Source of the DNA: Cylicocyclus nassatus
Lineage: Eukaryota > Nematoda > Chromadorea > Rhabditida > Strongylidae
Direction: 5' to 3'
Length of the DNA: 64,000 nt
Assembly: GCA_958299035.1 (NCBI GenBank)
Contig: CATQJL010000223.1
Coordinates: forward strand, 11,332,293 to 11,396,292
Each line of letters begins with the position of its first letter. Within the stretch, counting starts at the first letter, position 1. The notes beneath the pieces are model-generated. The model did not search any database and was not told where the DNA came from. It saw only the letters and a list, made by a program, of their open reading frames with translations. Of the stretch, positions 23,521 to 33,972 are shown piece after piece. The position numbers and the translations under genes were made by a program.

Positions 23521-24254
23521 GGCAATTCTGGGTACTTTTCCGTTATCCTAACCGGGCTTTTCAAAGAATGATATTGCTTCTATCCTTGTGCCATATTTTG
23601 TCCCAAATTCAAAGAAAGAAGTGCCAACTTTCTGTCACGTTCAAAAAAATTTGGCATGTCATCTACATGTTTAAAAGTTTTACCAAGAGTTTGTGTTACC
23701 CTATCTAGCGATGTGAGTTCAATCTGTTTTCTAGTTGATTTTGACCTCATTTCGATAAAACAGTTTATATAGTGAACACTGTCATAATAATAACGGCATA
23801 CCATCATCGATGAACAGATTAGACTTGCTCAGGATAGAGGAGTGCAATATAATTCCATTCAAAAGGCGAAATAAGCGGCAGCAAGGTATTTAGAGCTATC
23901 ATTTATAGTCTTTTTGGCTAAATTCGCATGGCGAAAAGGGTTTGGAGAGGAATACATTTTTAAACCACCGCTGAAAGCAAGCAAGTTGTCCTAATAGGTT
24001 CATGATTGTTTTGTGTTTATGTAAAACAATTAATTTGTTTCAAAATGGTCATAAATTTCCTTTTGTCTCACCGGAAATGATTTCGAAATAAACATGTCAA
24101 AATAGACCAAAACGTGCCCAATTTTTTCGTGACACGTGGCAAGGAGGCAGTCCTCGTAGAATCTATAAAAAATTATTCTCAGACTAAATAACGTATAATA
24201 TGAGAGCCTTTTATAAAAATGGGTCCGGATAACGGAAAAGTACCCAATTCTGAC
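23521..24254. mobile_element. Foldback element with GGGTACTTTTCCGTTATCC ends
   Basis: AATTCTGGGTACTTTTCCGT at about 23524 is matched by ACGGAAAAGTACCCAATTC at about 24232-24250 in inverted orientation. About 730 bp, AT-rich interior, no transposase seen. Confidence 0.55.
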
Positions 24255-24479
24255 AGTTCTCTATTCGCTGACGCTGCTATTCTACGGAAGTTATAATTTT
24301 TCCGAAAAAATAGTGAATGCTTGAAATCTCTTCTTTTCGATACAGATTTGAATCTCGTACACGCTTAAATTTTGTTCCATAACACGAGATGGTTTTGAGA
24401 CTACTTCATTTCATCCTCCATTGTGCCGAGAGAATCTCATACGTGCACGTCGTCTGTTCATAAATCTACAACACATGTG

Positions 24480-25525
24480 TTCTGTATAACACAGGAGTCA
24501 AATACTCCCAATCAGGCGCTACTTCGCCTCAGGCTACAATACGGCCAAGGAACCACCGCTACATATGGTGCATCGGCCAAATAAGACCGATAAAGTGCTT
24601 CGCTTCTGACAGCAGCACTCGAGGAACGATGAAAATCTCGCCCTTCCTCAAACGACAACTAACATTCTCTAAGGAGCTCGCGGAACAGCTGAAAAAAAGT
24701 ATGCGTGCCATGGTGAGAAAATCATTATTCCAGGTGACAATCAAAAGCGGCAAGATTTACGCGCTCAACATCTGGAGTCACTAGCGAGGTGCAAATTGGA
24801 AGTTCAAGATACCATGGAATCGCTACAGATGGATTACGACACTGATGGAAAGATGTGAGGAAGTTGAATCTGAAGCTGCCAAGAATTCAATGGCGGAGGA
24901 ATGGGACGCGTTGGAAGAAGAGCTAAGATTTTATGAAACCATTTTTGATGCTAAAAAGTTTCTATATCTCTTGCAAAGCATGACAGATGATATGCTAAAG
25001 TTAGCGAAAGTAGGAAGTTCAAAGAAATTTTTGGATTCAAAGCTCATGAGTTGCATGGAAGATTCAAATAGGCGCATGAGGCAGTTGAGAGAAGACATGC
25101 AAAAGACGAAATTATCTATCGATGACTCACAAGCCGTCCAAGACAAACAGCAGAATCCCAAAGAAGCACAAATTCTCGCGTTGGAAGAAATGAAGGATGA
25201 AATTAAGGAAGTGATATACAAAGAAGACTCCTTTGGATTGGAACAGAAGACGGGAATTGACAACGATCGATGCTCTGTGGAGTATAAGTCCTTTCCCACT
25301 ACTGATATTCTTTTGCAGGGGCCGGTCATGGCGCCTACGGTGCCACGAGCAGAGTTTGCAACGGCTGGTTTCAAAGCTGCTCTTCCACTATCTACAGCCT
25401 TTCGCTATCGCCTCTGGTCAAGAATTCTGAACATACACTCTGCAGACGTGACTCGTTCTATTCATCAAACCCCGCTACTGGATCCAGATAAATGGAAGCA
25501 GTTTGATGATAGACTAAATTTCTAA
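24480..25525 (+). pseudogene. Intronless coiled-coil reading frame, probable retrocopy
   Basis: The longest intact part is 24845-25525 (226 codons) with strongly charged, heptad-like helices (for example EEWDALEEELRFYE and SCMEDSNRRMRQLRED). It ends KWKQFDDRLNF. Upstream, coding-like sequence continues in other frames: 24560-24735 reads FLKRQLTFSKELAEQLKK, and 24740-24850 reads RAQHLESLARCKLEVQDT before a stop. This implies at least two single-base shifts. The lack of introns where neighbours have several, with the shifts, suggests a processed pseudogene. No family recognised. The ATG at 24845 is simply the first in the intact frame. Confidence 0.45.
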
Positions 25526-26430
25526 TTTGTACCCAACCTTCTACATTGCTTGTTCTCATGGCCGGCCGGAGTGTGCCGATAATATCGGCACCTTCTTTGC
25601 TGTACCATATCTGCTGTCAAAGTACCGTAAGGGTCATGCCATAAGCATGACCTGCTGTGATAGTCTGTTATGTTACTCTACCACGCCTATTATTCTCAGC
25701 ATTCTACCACTGCGTCAATGCAGGTCGTCTGACTCAATAAAGCTCTAAGCTTACGTCTAATAACACAGCGGAGCTACTTATTCCAAAGGCGCTATTCCGC
25801 CACATCTATGGCATGGATTCTTTTTCATCTGCCAATACACTCCTGCTAAGTAGTCGTGCTGTCAGGCTAAACCCCAGATGGGCTTCGCATCCTCAGAATG
25901 CAAAAATTCTGAGGCTTGATCTCATGCAGAGAATTTGCCCTTTGAGGTTCTTCGTAACATATTGTTTGCACAGCCTCATTGCTTGTCAGGGGCGGTATTT
26001 ATCGATCTCCCACTCGCTGTTCGGGCCATAATTAACGAGTGCCCAAACAGGCGAAAGCGCCTTCCATGATTCATAAAAGTTTGGAGCGCGCGACCCAAAC
26101 GGTAGCAGAGCCCTACCTGTCGAGATCGGGCACGATAGGTTACCTTCCGTGCCCGATATCCAATGCCAGATCGGACCATATCTTTAGACAGACAGGAGCC
26201 CAATCACCAGCTCGGCTTCGCGTTCGCGAGCGCCAGTGCCCGCTCCTATATGAGCTGCTATGACCTGTACAGGAACCCCTTTCCATATAGGAGATTAATA
26301 AAATACCTGGGGATATTTCATCAACTCAGGAGAAAGTAAGAATTTGTAATTGTTTAACGTATTTTTTCGAGAGTTGACGATCTCGGTCAGTTTGCACTAA
26401 CTAAAAACTAGCACTCATAAGGAAGATTCT
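25526..26430. other. Intergenic, nothing recognised
   Basis: Follows the coiled-coil frame. It may be untranslated tail of the retrocopy, but no poly-A tract or target duplication is evident. A small hairpin (CGGGCACGATAGG...CCGTGCCCG) lies near 26126-26157. Confidence 0.4.
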
Positions 26431-27073
26431 TATTATCAGATCTGAAACGCAGTGCACTATGAATCTTGTACTGAACTCTAAGGACGCTTTTCTAACATAG
26501 CTTCGATGGTGACGTCCAGTGAGTACTTTGAAAATGCGCACATTTGCTATTTCTAAGCTGTCGTCTCTGCATCGTGTTTGCGAAGGTGTCCTCTGATTAT
26601 TTTCCCACTTTCGAGCAGCATGGTCACGCTCAGGCGTATAAAACAATCCATTTCACGTTTACGAATGTAGAGCTCAAGCGAGGCGGGTCCTCGGAATTTG
26701 AGCCGCTCAAGTCGGGGCATTACGAAAGACATTACTTCTACACACCTCATGTTCCATAGATGTTTGATACTGAAATCGATTCTTTAGAAATTTACAGAAA
26801 GCTTTAAAAGCGAAGTGGTTCGAAGAAAATGGAAGAAAAGCACCTGTTGTATGCAAGGGCTGTCCTAGTAGCATAAGTCAAACCAGTTCTGTTGCCAATG
26901 AGGAAATTATCACATGCAATAAGCACCTTATGATTATTTGATGTTTTGGTCCCAGTATCTCGAATGCGATGTTTCGCTCGACGGCTTTATGAACACCCTA
27001 ATTAATTAAAAACGCTTGTTTGCTTCGTCATCTTTTAACAACCACAAAATTCGCACCAAATGCCTCACAACCT
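26431..27073 (+). repeat. Duplicated upstream block of member F
   Basis: CAGATCTGAAACGCAGTG and the following 600 bp match the block at about 32312-33210 before member G, with substitutions and small indels. Landmarks include GACGTCCAGTGAGTAC, GCTATTTCTAAGC and CACCTTATGATTATTTG. It marks one large duplication covering promoter, gene and downstream DNA. Confidence 0.75.
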
Positions 27074-27074
27074 T

Positions 27075-27082
27075 TATAAAAG
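27075..27082 (+). promoter_or_regulatory. TATA box of family member F
   Basis: TATAAAAG, 41 bp before the ATG at 27116. Conserved with the box before member G. Confidence 0.65.
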
Positions 27083-27115
27083 GAGGTCCGATGCTCTCCA
27101 AAGCACATTTGCAAA

Positions 27116-27760
27116 ATGTTCCGTCTCTTACTACTTGTTCTGCTTTGCCAGGTAAGCGGATGAATAGACGATAAAACACTCCTCTGCTCAAAACTTTGAA
27201 TGGTTTGCCGATTTTGTGCCTTGAAAGACTGCGCAGTTTGTGAAGAACCTTCAATTCTGATCTTTTATTTCTTTGCCAGATCTCTACATATTCTGGCTTT
27301 CCACAGTGGTTACAAACCAGGGTCGAAGTCACAGTCATGAGTAGATACACCTATTTGAACGACTGGGAAGTCCAAGCTCTTGTAAGAAATTTCCCTCAAA
27401 CCCATTTATGCAAAACTGCCACATTCAGTTCAATGACTGCGGTAAACGTCATGGTGTCTCATCAAACGATGTGCCGCACCGCACCAAAAACTGTAATGGA
27501 CCCGATAAATCCCCAGCTAGATTCGAAGCTTATGTCACGAACTGCAACGATGTAAGTGCCTTTCTTCCACTGTAGTGCTATCTGTGTTTCAGTTCCAAAC
27601 GTACTTGCTTTATTTTGGAAACTGGCTGTCCAAAGAATACAACTTCAAGATGATTCATGTGAGATGCAATGCTTTGCACTTTGCACTTTGCTTGACTACA
27701 ATTTGTCCGCAAAAGGACTTTATCGCCCTTGGCAATTGTGCGTACAATACCACATACTGA
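27116..27760 (+). CDS. Small secreted cysteine-rich protein, family member F (SCVP-like)
   Basis: Exons are 27116-27151, 27280-27381, 27429-27551 and 27593-27760, all phase 0, giving 142 aa. Signal start MFRLLLLVLLCQ; exon 2 has FPQWLQTRVEVTV; exon 3 starts FNDCGKRHGVSS and ends VTNCND; exon 4 has MIHVRCNALHFALCLTTIC and ends AYNTTY. Seven cysteines: the standard six plus one in FNDC. The usual CDR is CNA here. A sequon NTT is near the C-terminus. AATAAA at 27777-27782, 17 bp after the stop. Closest paralogue is the gene at 33253, with an identical exon 1. Probably excreted/secreted; function unknown. Confidence 0.88.
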
Positions 27761-27894
27761 GGAAAAGTACCAAAAGAATAAAGTTGGAAGCATGCTTGAA
27801 ATCCACTATGAAGCATTTCTGTACTTATGAACATCTCAAAAGAAGTCTGAAGATCACAATCAAAATTCTTTCCAGACAGCATCAGCCTCCAAAT

Positions 27895-28116
27895 TTACTG
27901 TTACTACTATTAAGATTAGAATTCCATTGGATTAGAATTCGCATCTACAGCATATAATAATATATTATCCATTCACGACTTCTCAAAGTTTCGTAATGTA
28001 TATTGCCGTGGAAGTGAAAGGGACATACGGTGGTACAAGATTTACTACACGGCATTTTAAAATACTTCGAAGTTTACACAGTGGTACCGTTAGGATGAAA
28101 TCAGCCTTCACGGTGA
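27895..28116 (+). repeat. Duplicated downstream block of member F
   Basis: TTTACTGTTACTACTA at about 27896 and the following ATTATCCATTC to CAGCCTTCACGGTG match pieces found after member G at 35488-35545 and 37232-37390, where insertions have split them. The right edge is the 3' end of a Penelope-like element. Confidence 0.75.
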
Positions 28117-28690
28117 AAAAATCAAAGATTGGTATAACGTTTATTAGGCTAACGTTTCGGCCAACTCGCCTTCGTCAGAGCCTGTAATAAGTGAGTAACA
28201 TATGAGATCTATATCGCCCAAACGCCTTGTCATCTTGCAGGAAAAAGACAAAAAGTTGTACGAAACGACACCTAGGTCGAACAGCTCCTTAAACTTGAGG
28301 TCGAGACCACCCACCACCGAGTGACATACAATGACTGAGTGAGTTAGGGTTCCTGACTTGGAGGTGGTAGGTCACACCCGCATAAGTCAAGGAACGGCGC
28401 GAGCTCATTAGTTATGGCAATGCACTCGTCTTTTCTGTTCATCTGCGAATTTCTATTCGAAATCCAGGCCTCTAATGTTTTGCGTGCCGCAACCTCTGTT
28501 TCTCTAGACAGAATTGACACTGAGACGTCGAATTCTGTGTTGTGGTGCTGCAGCTTACGATGCGTGCCTAGGGGTGTTGAGAGCCTTGATTTGCGCAACC
28601 CGTCCAAGTGTTCTTTTATCCGCAGGCACAGTGGTCTTCCCGTTTCTCCTATGTACTCAGCCCCGCATAACTTGCATGTAATCAGGTAAA
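28117..28690 (-). mobile_element. Penelope-like element, 3' part with GIY-YIG endonuclease
   Basis: Minus-strand codons 28690-28344 encode VYLITCKLCGAEYIGETGR, the GIY-YIG core with its upstream cysteines, followed by LCLRIKEH and a conserved tail. This is the C-terminal nuclease of Penelope-like retroelements. The frame ends at 28344 and the 3' untranslated part runs to about 28117 and holds a hammerhead-like motif. The reverse transcriptase is missing (5' truncated). The element is split by the long-inverted-repeat transposon at 28691-30235; its upstream piece resumes at 30238. Confidence 0.85.
28144..28183 (-). ncRNA. Hammerhead-ribozyme-like motif in the Penelope 3' end
   Basis: The minus strand reads CTGACGA (28172-28178), then GGC...GCC able to form stem II, then GAAAC (28154-28158) and GTTAG. 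An outer helix AGGCT/AGCCT closes the unit. These are the hammerhead core boxes. Penelope-like elements are known to carry hammerhead motifs in their terminal repeats. Self-cleavage is inferred, not shown. Confidence 0.6.
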
Positions 28691-30235
28691 CAGTGCTGGA
28701 CATAAATATAGGGACACTCTAGAAATCGTCGTAATTTTCGTTCTTGTCAATGAATCTGCCTGAAACTTTGCTGTGTTGTGCGCATGCCAACCTACCATGA
28801 CCCCTCAAAATGGCTTCCAGTCTTGTTGAGTTTGAACGGAGAAAAACGAAAAAATTTGAAAAAGCCCTTTTTGAAAGCTGGACATGATTATAAGGACACT
28901 TGATTTTTTCAAACACTACTGCATCCCCTGGCTCTAAAATTTTTTTACAGTTATATACCAAGATATGTAACATTTGCAACATTTGCGACCTGTCATCCTT
29001 TTCAAAGAGAAATGATTACTGCATTTTTTGCTTTCAAAAGCATCAAAAGTGAATGTGCTTTAATAAGCAGTTGGTTTGTGGAGTTTTCAAGTTCTTGTTC
29101 ATTTCAAATGATAATCATGGAATCTACTGACCCTTCTGGATAGATGAGGTGAACAGCGCTTTCGTAAACTCTGCGTAATCGCTGATTTTGACGGACAGAC
29201 TCCAAGCTTACCATAGGGTTGACGCACTTTTGCACCACAGAACTCGATCTTCAAGCAACAGAAAATACTGTAATGTAGCCATTACGACAGCCATACAGCA
29301 ATGAACTCGTTTGCATGACTGGGAAAAAATTTCGAGATTGAGCACTCTGGTTCAGCCGCAGTTGACATCCATTGAATGGTGAGTGGAGCGCCCTGCACAA
29401 TCAAAGACAACTCAGATCAGGAGATAAAACTGGAGACGCTTGAAACTTTAAAATCATAGCTAATCTCATTCATCGAGAGAAATATGACACGAAACACAAA
29501 GGGAAATAAGGAGATCTAGGGTTATATCGAATCTTCTGCTCGCAGGGATTTCTCGTGGAAAGTATTTCAGATCTAAATCGCTACCGCATCATTAGGGAAA
29601 ATCTGAAAGTTGTTGCGAAAGCTGCATTCCCATGTAGGCAATGTAATAAATCTAATGCACTTTGTGGACATTGCAACCTGAGTTTTGTGGTTTGAAAGCG
29701 TTTCAAGGATGTGTTGAGGTTGGAGTCTGTCCGTCAAAATCAGCGATTACGCAGAGTTTACGAAAGCGCTCTTCACCTCATCTATCCAGAAGGGTCAGTA
29801 GATTCCATGATTATCATTTGAAATGAACAAGAACTTGAAAACTCCACAAACCAGCTGTTTATTAAAGCACATTCACTTTTGATGCTTTTGAAAGCAAAAA
29901 ATGCAGTAATCATTTCTCTTTGAAAAGGATGACAGGTCGCAAATGTTGCAAATGTTACATATCTTGGTATATAACTGTAAAAAAAATTTTAGAGCCAGGG
30001 GATGCAGTAGTTTTTAAAAAAATCAAGTGTCCTTATAATTATGTCCAGCTTTCAAAGAGGGCTTTTTCAAATTTTTTCGTTTTTCTCCGTTCATACTCAA
30101 CAAGACTGGAAGCCGTTTTGAGGGGTTATGGTAGGTTGACATGCGCACAACATAGTAAAGTTTCAGACAGATTCATTGACAAGAACGAAAATTACGACAA
30201 TTTCTAGAGTGTCCCTATAATTATGTCCAGCACTG
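28691..30235. mobile_element. Long-inverted-repeat Tc1/mariner-type element 1
   Basis: Arms of about 510 bp (28691-29205 and 29726-30235) are near-identical inverted copies starting CAGTGCTGGACATAA. The right flank is TA; the left flank is AA, a probable mutated TA. The 520-bp centre has no recognisable transposase. It interrupts the Penelope coding frame just before VYLIT. Arm-internal frames appear twice (28719-28982 and 29920-30207) only because the arms repeat. Confidence 0.88.
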
Positions 30236-30237
30236 TA

Positions 30238-30440
30238 TGACGCCAGAGCACATACAATCCCCAAGCCTGTTGGTGGTATGATGATGATGCAGTCCCTTGT
30301 TTCACAGGTTCTGTCGTACGCTCTGTTGCGAACCAAACGTTGCCTGAGATTAGGAGGAGGAACTTCAACTACTCGTAGCGAGTCCTGCACCTGATTTTCG
30401 CACGCACGCTCTAATTTCGCTACTAAAACCATCCGATATG
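30238..30440 (-). mobile_element. Penelope-like element, upstream coding fragment
   Basis: The minus strand encodes LRQRLVRNRAYDRTCETRDC, the conserved linker preceding the GIY-YIG domain in Penelope-like elements. It continues the frame interrupted at 28690. The 5' side stops at about 30440 against an RTE fragment. Confidence 0.75.
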
Positions 30441-31025
30441 ACGTAATTCGGTCCTTTGAGAGAGGCTAGAGACAATTTTGCTAATCCGAAATTGCCAGCT
30501 CATCTTTTCAACGCGACAATTCTCCCGGCCTTGTGTTACGCAGCCGAAATTTGGGTTGATACCTTAGCAACCGTGTGCACTATGAACGGCACACAGTGTA
30601 CACACAGAGCATTTGAAAGGAAAATTTTGAAGACGACCAAGTCAGACAGTATAGGTTGGAATCCGGAGCTCCGACCTCAGACAACTATCACGTCTAGAAA
30701 CCAGCAGAGTACGTATCGAAGAATAAGCACAGATGGGCTGGTCATACATTGAGAAGAGAATACGAAGATGGACAAAAAGAACGCTAGATGGATTTCAAGA
30801 TTCTCGTAACGTCCAAGCGGAAGACCACCGACGAGATGGTGTGACGACTTTATTGCCCGTATAAACCAACTGCGTCAGCAGTTGGAGTTTCATTCAGAAT
30901 TGTCCAGCAGCAATTGCAACCGTGTACCAGGACATCGTGCATGAGTTTGCACCAAACCGTAACGAATGGTCAAAAGTTGGGGCCCGCACGACTTGTGCGG
31001 ACGGGTCATTTAAGTGATCTAACTT
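30441..31025 (+). mobile_element. RTE-type non-LTR retrotransposon, degenerate 3' fragment
   Basis: Plus-strand frames read HLFNATILPALCYAAEIW, then GRPPTRWCDDFI and later NEW-K-WGPH in shifted frames. These are the C-terminal landmarks of RTE reverse transcriptase proteins common in strongylids. Several frameshifts and stops; 5' truncated; the tail at 30990-31025 has no clear simple-repeat end. Confidence 0.78.
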
Positions 31026-32300
31026 AGTAAAAGTCATTTATGATTGAACAGTAATTTAGAAGAGCAGAAAGATGTTAACCGACTAGAAATTTGATCCTCG
31101 AATTTTTCTGTCTTAAATTTGTGTGCGTTTAGAAACTGTGATAACTAGAAATACTGTGATTTTATTCTCAAAACCCAAAAATTGGCATCGAATGATACTC
31201 TAGTTGCCAAACATGGAATTTGTGTCAAAGAATGTAATTTCTTGCATTTTCCAACAGTGATCACAGTTTCCAAAAGTCAGAAATGGACATTGTAAAAAAT
31301 AGCTAAAGTTATCCGAGTGACCATCAAAGAAATTGGAACATCAGCACCTTTGCTAGAAAGAGAAACAAATTAGCATATCTGTTTACAAAAACTGCACAAA
31401 CTTTTGGACCAACCTTATATTCCTAAAAAAGAAAACAATGACTTACAAGTTAGAGGAAATACTCTGATGATTACGGTATTGCTTTGCTAATTTCTCCTAT
31501 TAGGTTGGTGCAAAAGGAATGGCCGATTTGCGAATTCTCACTTTGACTGCTATAACTTTTGGAAGAATTCACATTTCCGAATGCGGTAAAAGTATCAGAA
31601 GCAGCAAACCTTCTGCAATGCAGCGCACATTTATTTATACTCATATCACTAACGGGCAGAATAATATGGATTGAAAAACAAAAAAGGTTCTTCCGCTAGA
31701 ATCTTGTCTTGACATTTTATAATTTCTTTCAAAGTTTGTTAGTATGAATGATAAGTAGCCTATCTTGTAGCCGCAAGCCAGTTGTACAAAGACAATGAAA
31801 AGAAGTCGGATAAAAAATTTTGCGAGATAGAAAAAATTATAATTCAAAACTTCTCACTTTTTCAAACATTTTTTCAGTTGCCTAAAAGTCCCAATATAGA
31901 TTTTTCTGATTTTCTAAGTACTGAACAGCTGGATGTTTTAGCAAAAATTGCTATTAGGATGCCCTAGCCCTACGCTTACAGAAATGAGCAAAGTTTCGGC
32001 GATTGACTTCTTCAAAAGAAAATTATGGGTCATAAAATAAAATGACCGAGCTACCCATATTTAGGCGCCAATCTCTCAGTCTGGATAACTTTAAAGAATA
32101 CAGTTAAGTATGCATAATGTAGAAAACATTTATTACATACGATAGCCAAATTTTCGAAGAAGTGCCATTGATAATTGAATTCCGGCCAGAAAAGTGGATG
32201 CAATGAAGTTATGAATTTGGATGCGGTTTTTTGAAGCAGTAACTTTATAACAGATGAGGATTGAAGCCCGTTTCAAACACCATCAGAACTTAAAATGAAG
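31026..32300. other. Intergenic with mariner-like end fragments
   Basis: TTAGGTTGGTGCAAAAGGAA at 31500 is a good mariner left terminal repeat. An inverted, decayed end (CTTTTGGACCAACCTTATA) lies at about 31407-31425. They do not enclose a recognisable element in the expected order, so these are fragments. No coding sequence was recognised. Confidence 0.45.
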
Positions 32301-32311
32301 ATTCATATTTT

Positions 32312-33212
32312 CAGATCTGAAACGCAGTGAACTATGAGTCTTGCATTTGAAGTGTAAGAACGCTTTCTAACATAGCTTTGATGGTAACATCCAGTGAGTC
32401 TTTTGAAAACGCGCACTTCTGCTATTTCTAAGCCTTATTTTCAAGTGTGTTTCCCTTCTACAATCTAATCGTTTGTGTTTGGAGCTATCACTAAGACTAT
32501 GATATAGATAATGACATTAGCAGCAACTGCTTGCAGCCAACTTGCTGCGATAAGTGCAAAGTGCAACACAATTTCTGATCTGCTCAAAATAAGACCAAGT
32601 GAATGTTGACTCATATAGCGAAGATACAGAACAGCGATGTTTTTTGTGGCAAAAAAGGTCATTCTCTGATCGCTTGAACTCTGCATCGCGCCCTCAATAG
32701 TGTCTTCTAATCATTTCCCACTTTAAAGCAGCAATCTGGTCGCGCTCAAGCGTATGAAAAAAATCCATTTTACGTTTACGAAGCAGTGCAGAGCCCAAGC
32801 GACGCGGTCATGCGGGATTTGAGCCGCTCGAATCGGCGCATTCCGAAGATAGACGGTACTTATACCTACCTCATGTTCATGAAAAGATAAAGTTTGTTAT
32901 TGAAATCGACCCTGTCAGGGATTTACAGTAAGCCTTAAGAGCGAATTAGTCAAAGGAAGCAAATGGAAGAGAGCGGTACCTTTTGTATGCAAGGGTTATC
33001 ATAGTAAAAGTCATGACTCAAACCAGTTTTGTTGCCAACGAAGAAATCATCACATGCAGTGAGCACCTCATAATTATTTGCTTTTTTTGGTTCCAATAAT
33101 TCTCGAATTCGATCTTTTTTGATCGTTTCATTAACACCCAAATTAATCAAAAACGCTTTGCTTCGTCATCTTTTGCAATAACCACGAAATTTGCACCAAA
33201 TGCCTCATAGCC
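32312..33212 (+). repeat. Duplicated upstream block of member G
   Basis: Paralogue of 26431-27073. An extra piece of about 230 bp at roughly 32470-32700 is absent from the F copy. Confidence 0.7.
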
Positions 33213-33214
33213 TC

Positions 33215-33222
33215 TATAAAAG
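33215..33222 (+). promoter_or_regulatory. TATA box of family member G
   Basis: TATAAAAG, 38 bp upstream of the ATG at 33253. Confidence 0.65.
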
Positions 33223-33252
33223 AAGGTCCAGTGCCCTTAGCACATTTGCAAA

Positions 33253-33928
33253 ATGTTCCGTCTCTTACTACTTGTTCTGCTTTGCCAGGTAAGCGGATGA
33301 ATAGACGATAAAACACTCCTCTGCTCAAAACTTTGAATGGCTTGCCAATTTTGTGCCCTGAAAAATTGCGCAATTTGTGAAGAGCCTTGAATTCTGATCC
33401 TCTATTTTTTTGCCAGATCTCTGCATATACTGGCTTTCCACGATGGCTAAAGACCAAGGTCGAAGTTACAGTCATGGATAAGTATGCTTACTTGTACGAC
33501 TCCGAAGTCCGAGTCCTGGTAAGAATTTTTCTTTAGATCCACTTCTGTAAAACTGTCTATGTTCAGTTCAACGACTACGGTAAACGCCATGGTATCTCAT
33601 CAAGCAATATACATGTGCACCGCATTGAAAACTGTAGTGGACCCGATAAATCCCCAGCCAGGTTCGAAGCCCATGTCAGGACCTGCTACGATGTCAGTGC
33701 ATCTTTATCTTTTAGTGTTAGTAGAATCAACTTGAGTTTTAGTTCCAAACGTATTTGCTTCACTTTGGAAAACGGATGTCCAACGACTACGATTGGAAGA
33801 TGATCCATGTGAAATGCAATATTTTGCACTTCTCGCTTTGCTTGGCTCACGTTTGCCCTCCAGAGGACTTTATCGCCCTTGGTTATTGTGCGTACAATAC
33901 CACAACAGATGAAGCACGAAATGAATAA
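33253..33928 (+). CDS. Small secreted cysteine-rich protein, family member G (SCVP-like)
   Basis: Exons are 33253-33288, 33417-33518, 33567-33692 and 33743-33928, phase 0, giving 149 aa. Exon 1 is identical to member F (MFRLLLLVLLCQ). Exon 2 has FPRWLKTKVEVTV; exon 3 starts FNDYGKRHGISS and ends VRTCYD; exon 4 has MIHVKCNILHFSLCLAHVC. Six cysteines, with CNI where others have CDR. The donor of intron 3 is GTCAGT. The C-terminus is extended relative to F (AYNTTTDEARNE) and the stop TAA overlaps the polyadenylation signal AATAAA at 33924-33929. It forms a duplicate pair with the gene at 27116. Confidence 0.88.
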
Positions 33929-33972
33929 AGTTTGAAGCATGCTTAGAAATCTCTACAATACAATGACACATA

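Noticed and set aside
24931..25374. 147-codon minus-strand frame
   Set aside because: Antisense shadow of the coiled-coil frame; serine-rich as expected from reversing acidic/lysine codons.
28719..30207. Matching 87- and 95-codon frames on opposite strands
   Set aside because: They sit in the two inverted arms of one transposon and are the same sequence read twice.
31390..31530. A complete mariner element between 31407 and 31520
   Set aside because: The two mariner-like ends face the wrong way round for a single element and no transposase lies between them.
33615..33803. 62-codon frame overlapping exons 3 and 4 of member G
   Set aside because: Reads through an intron; the spliced exons fit the family and splice signals better.
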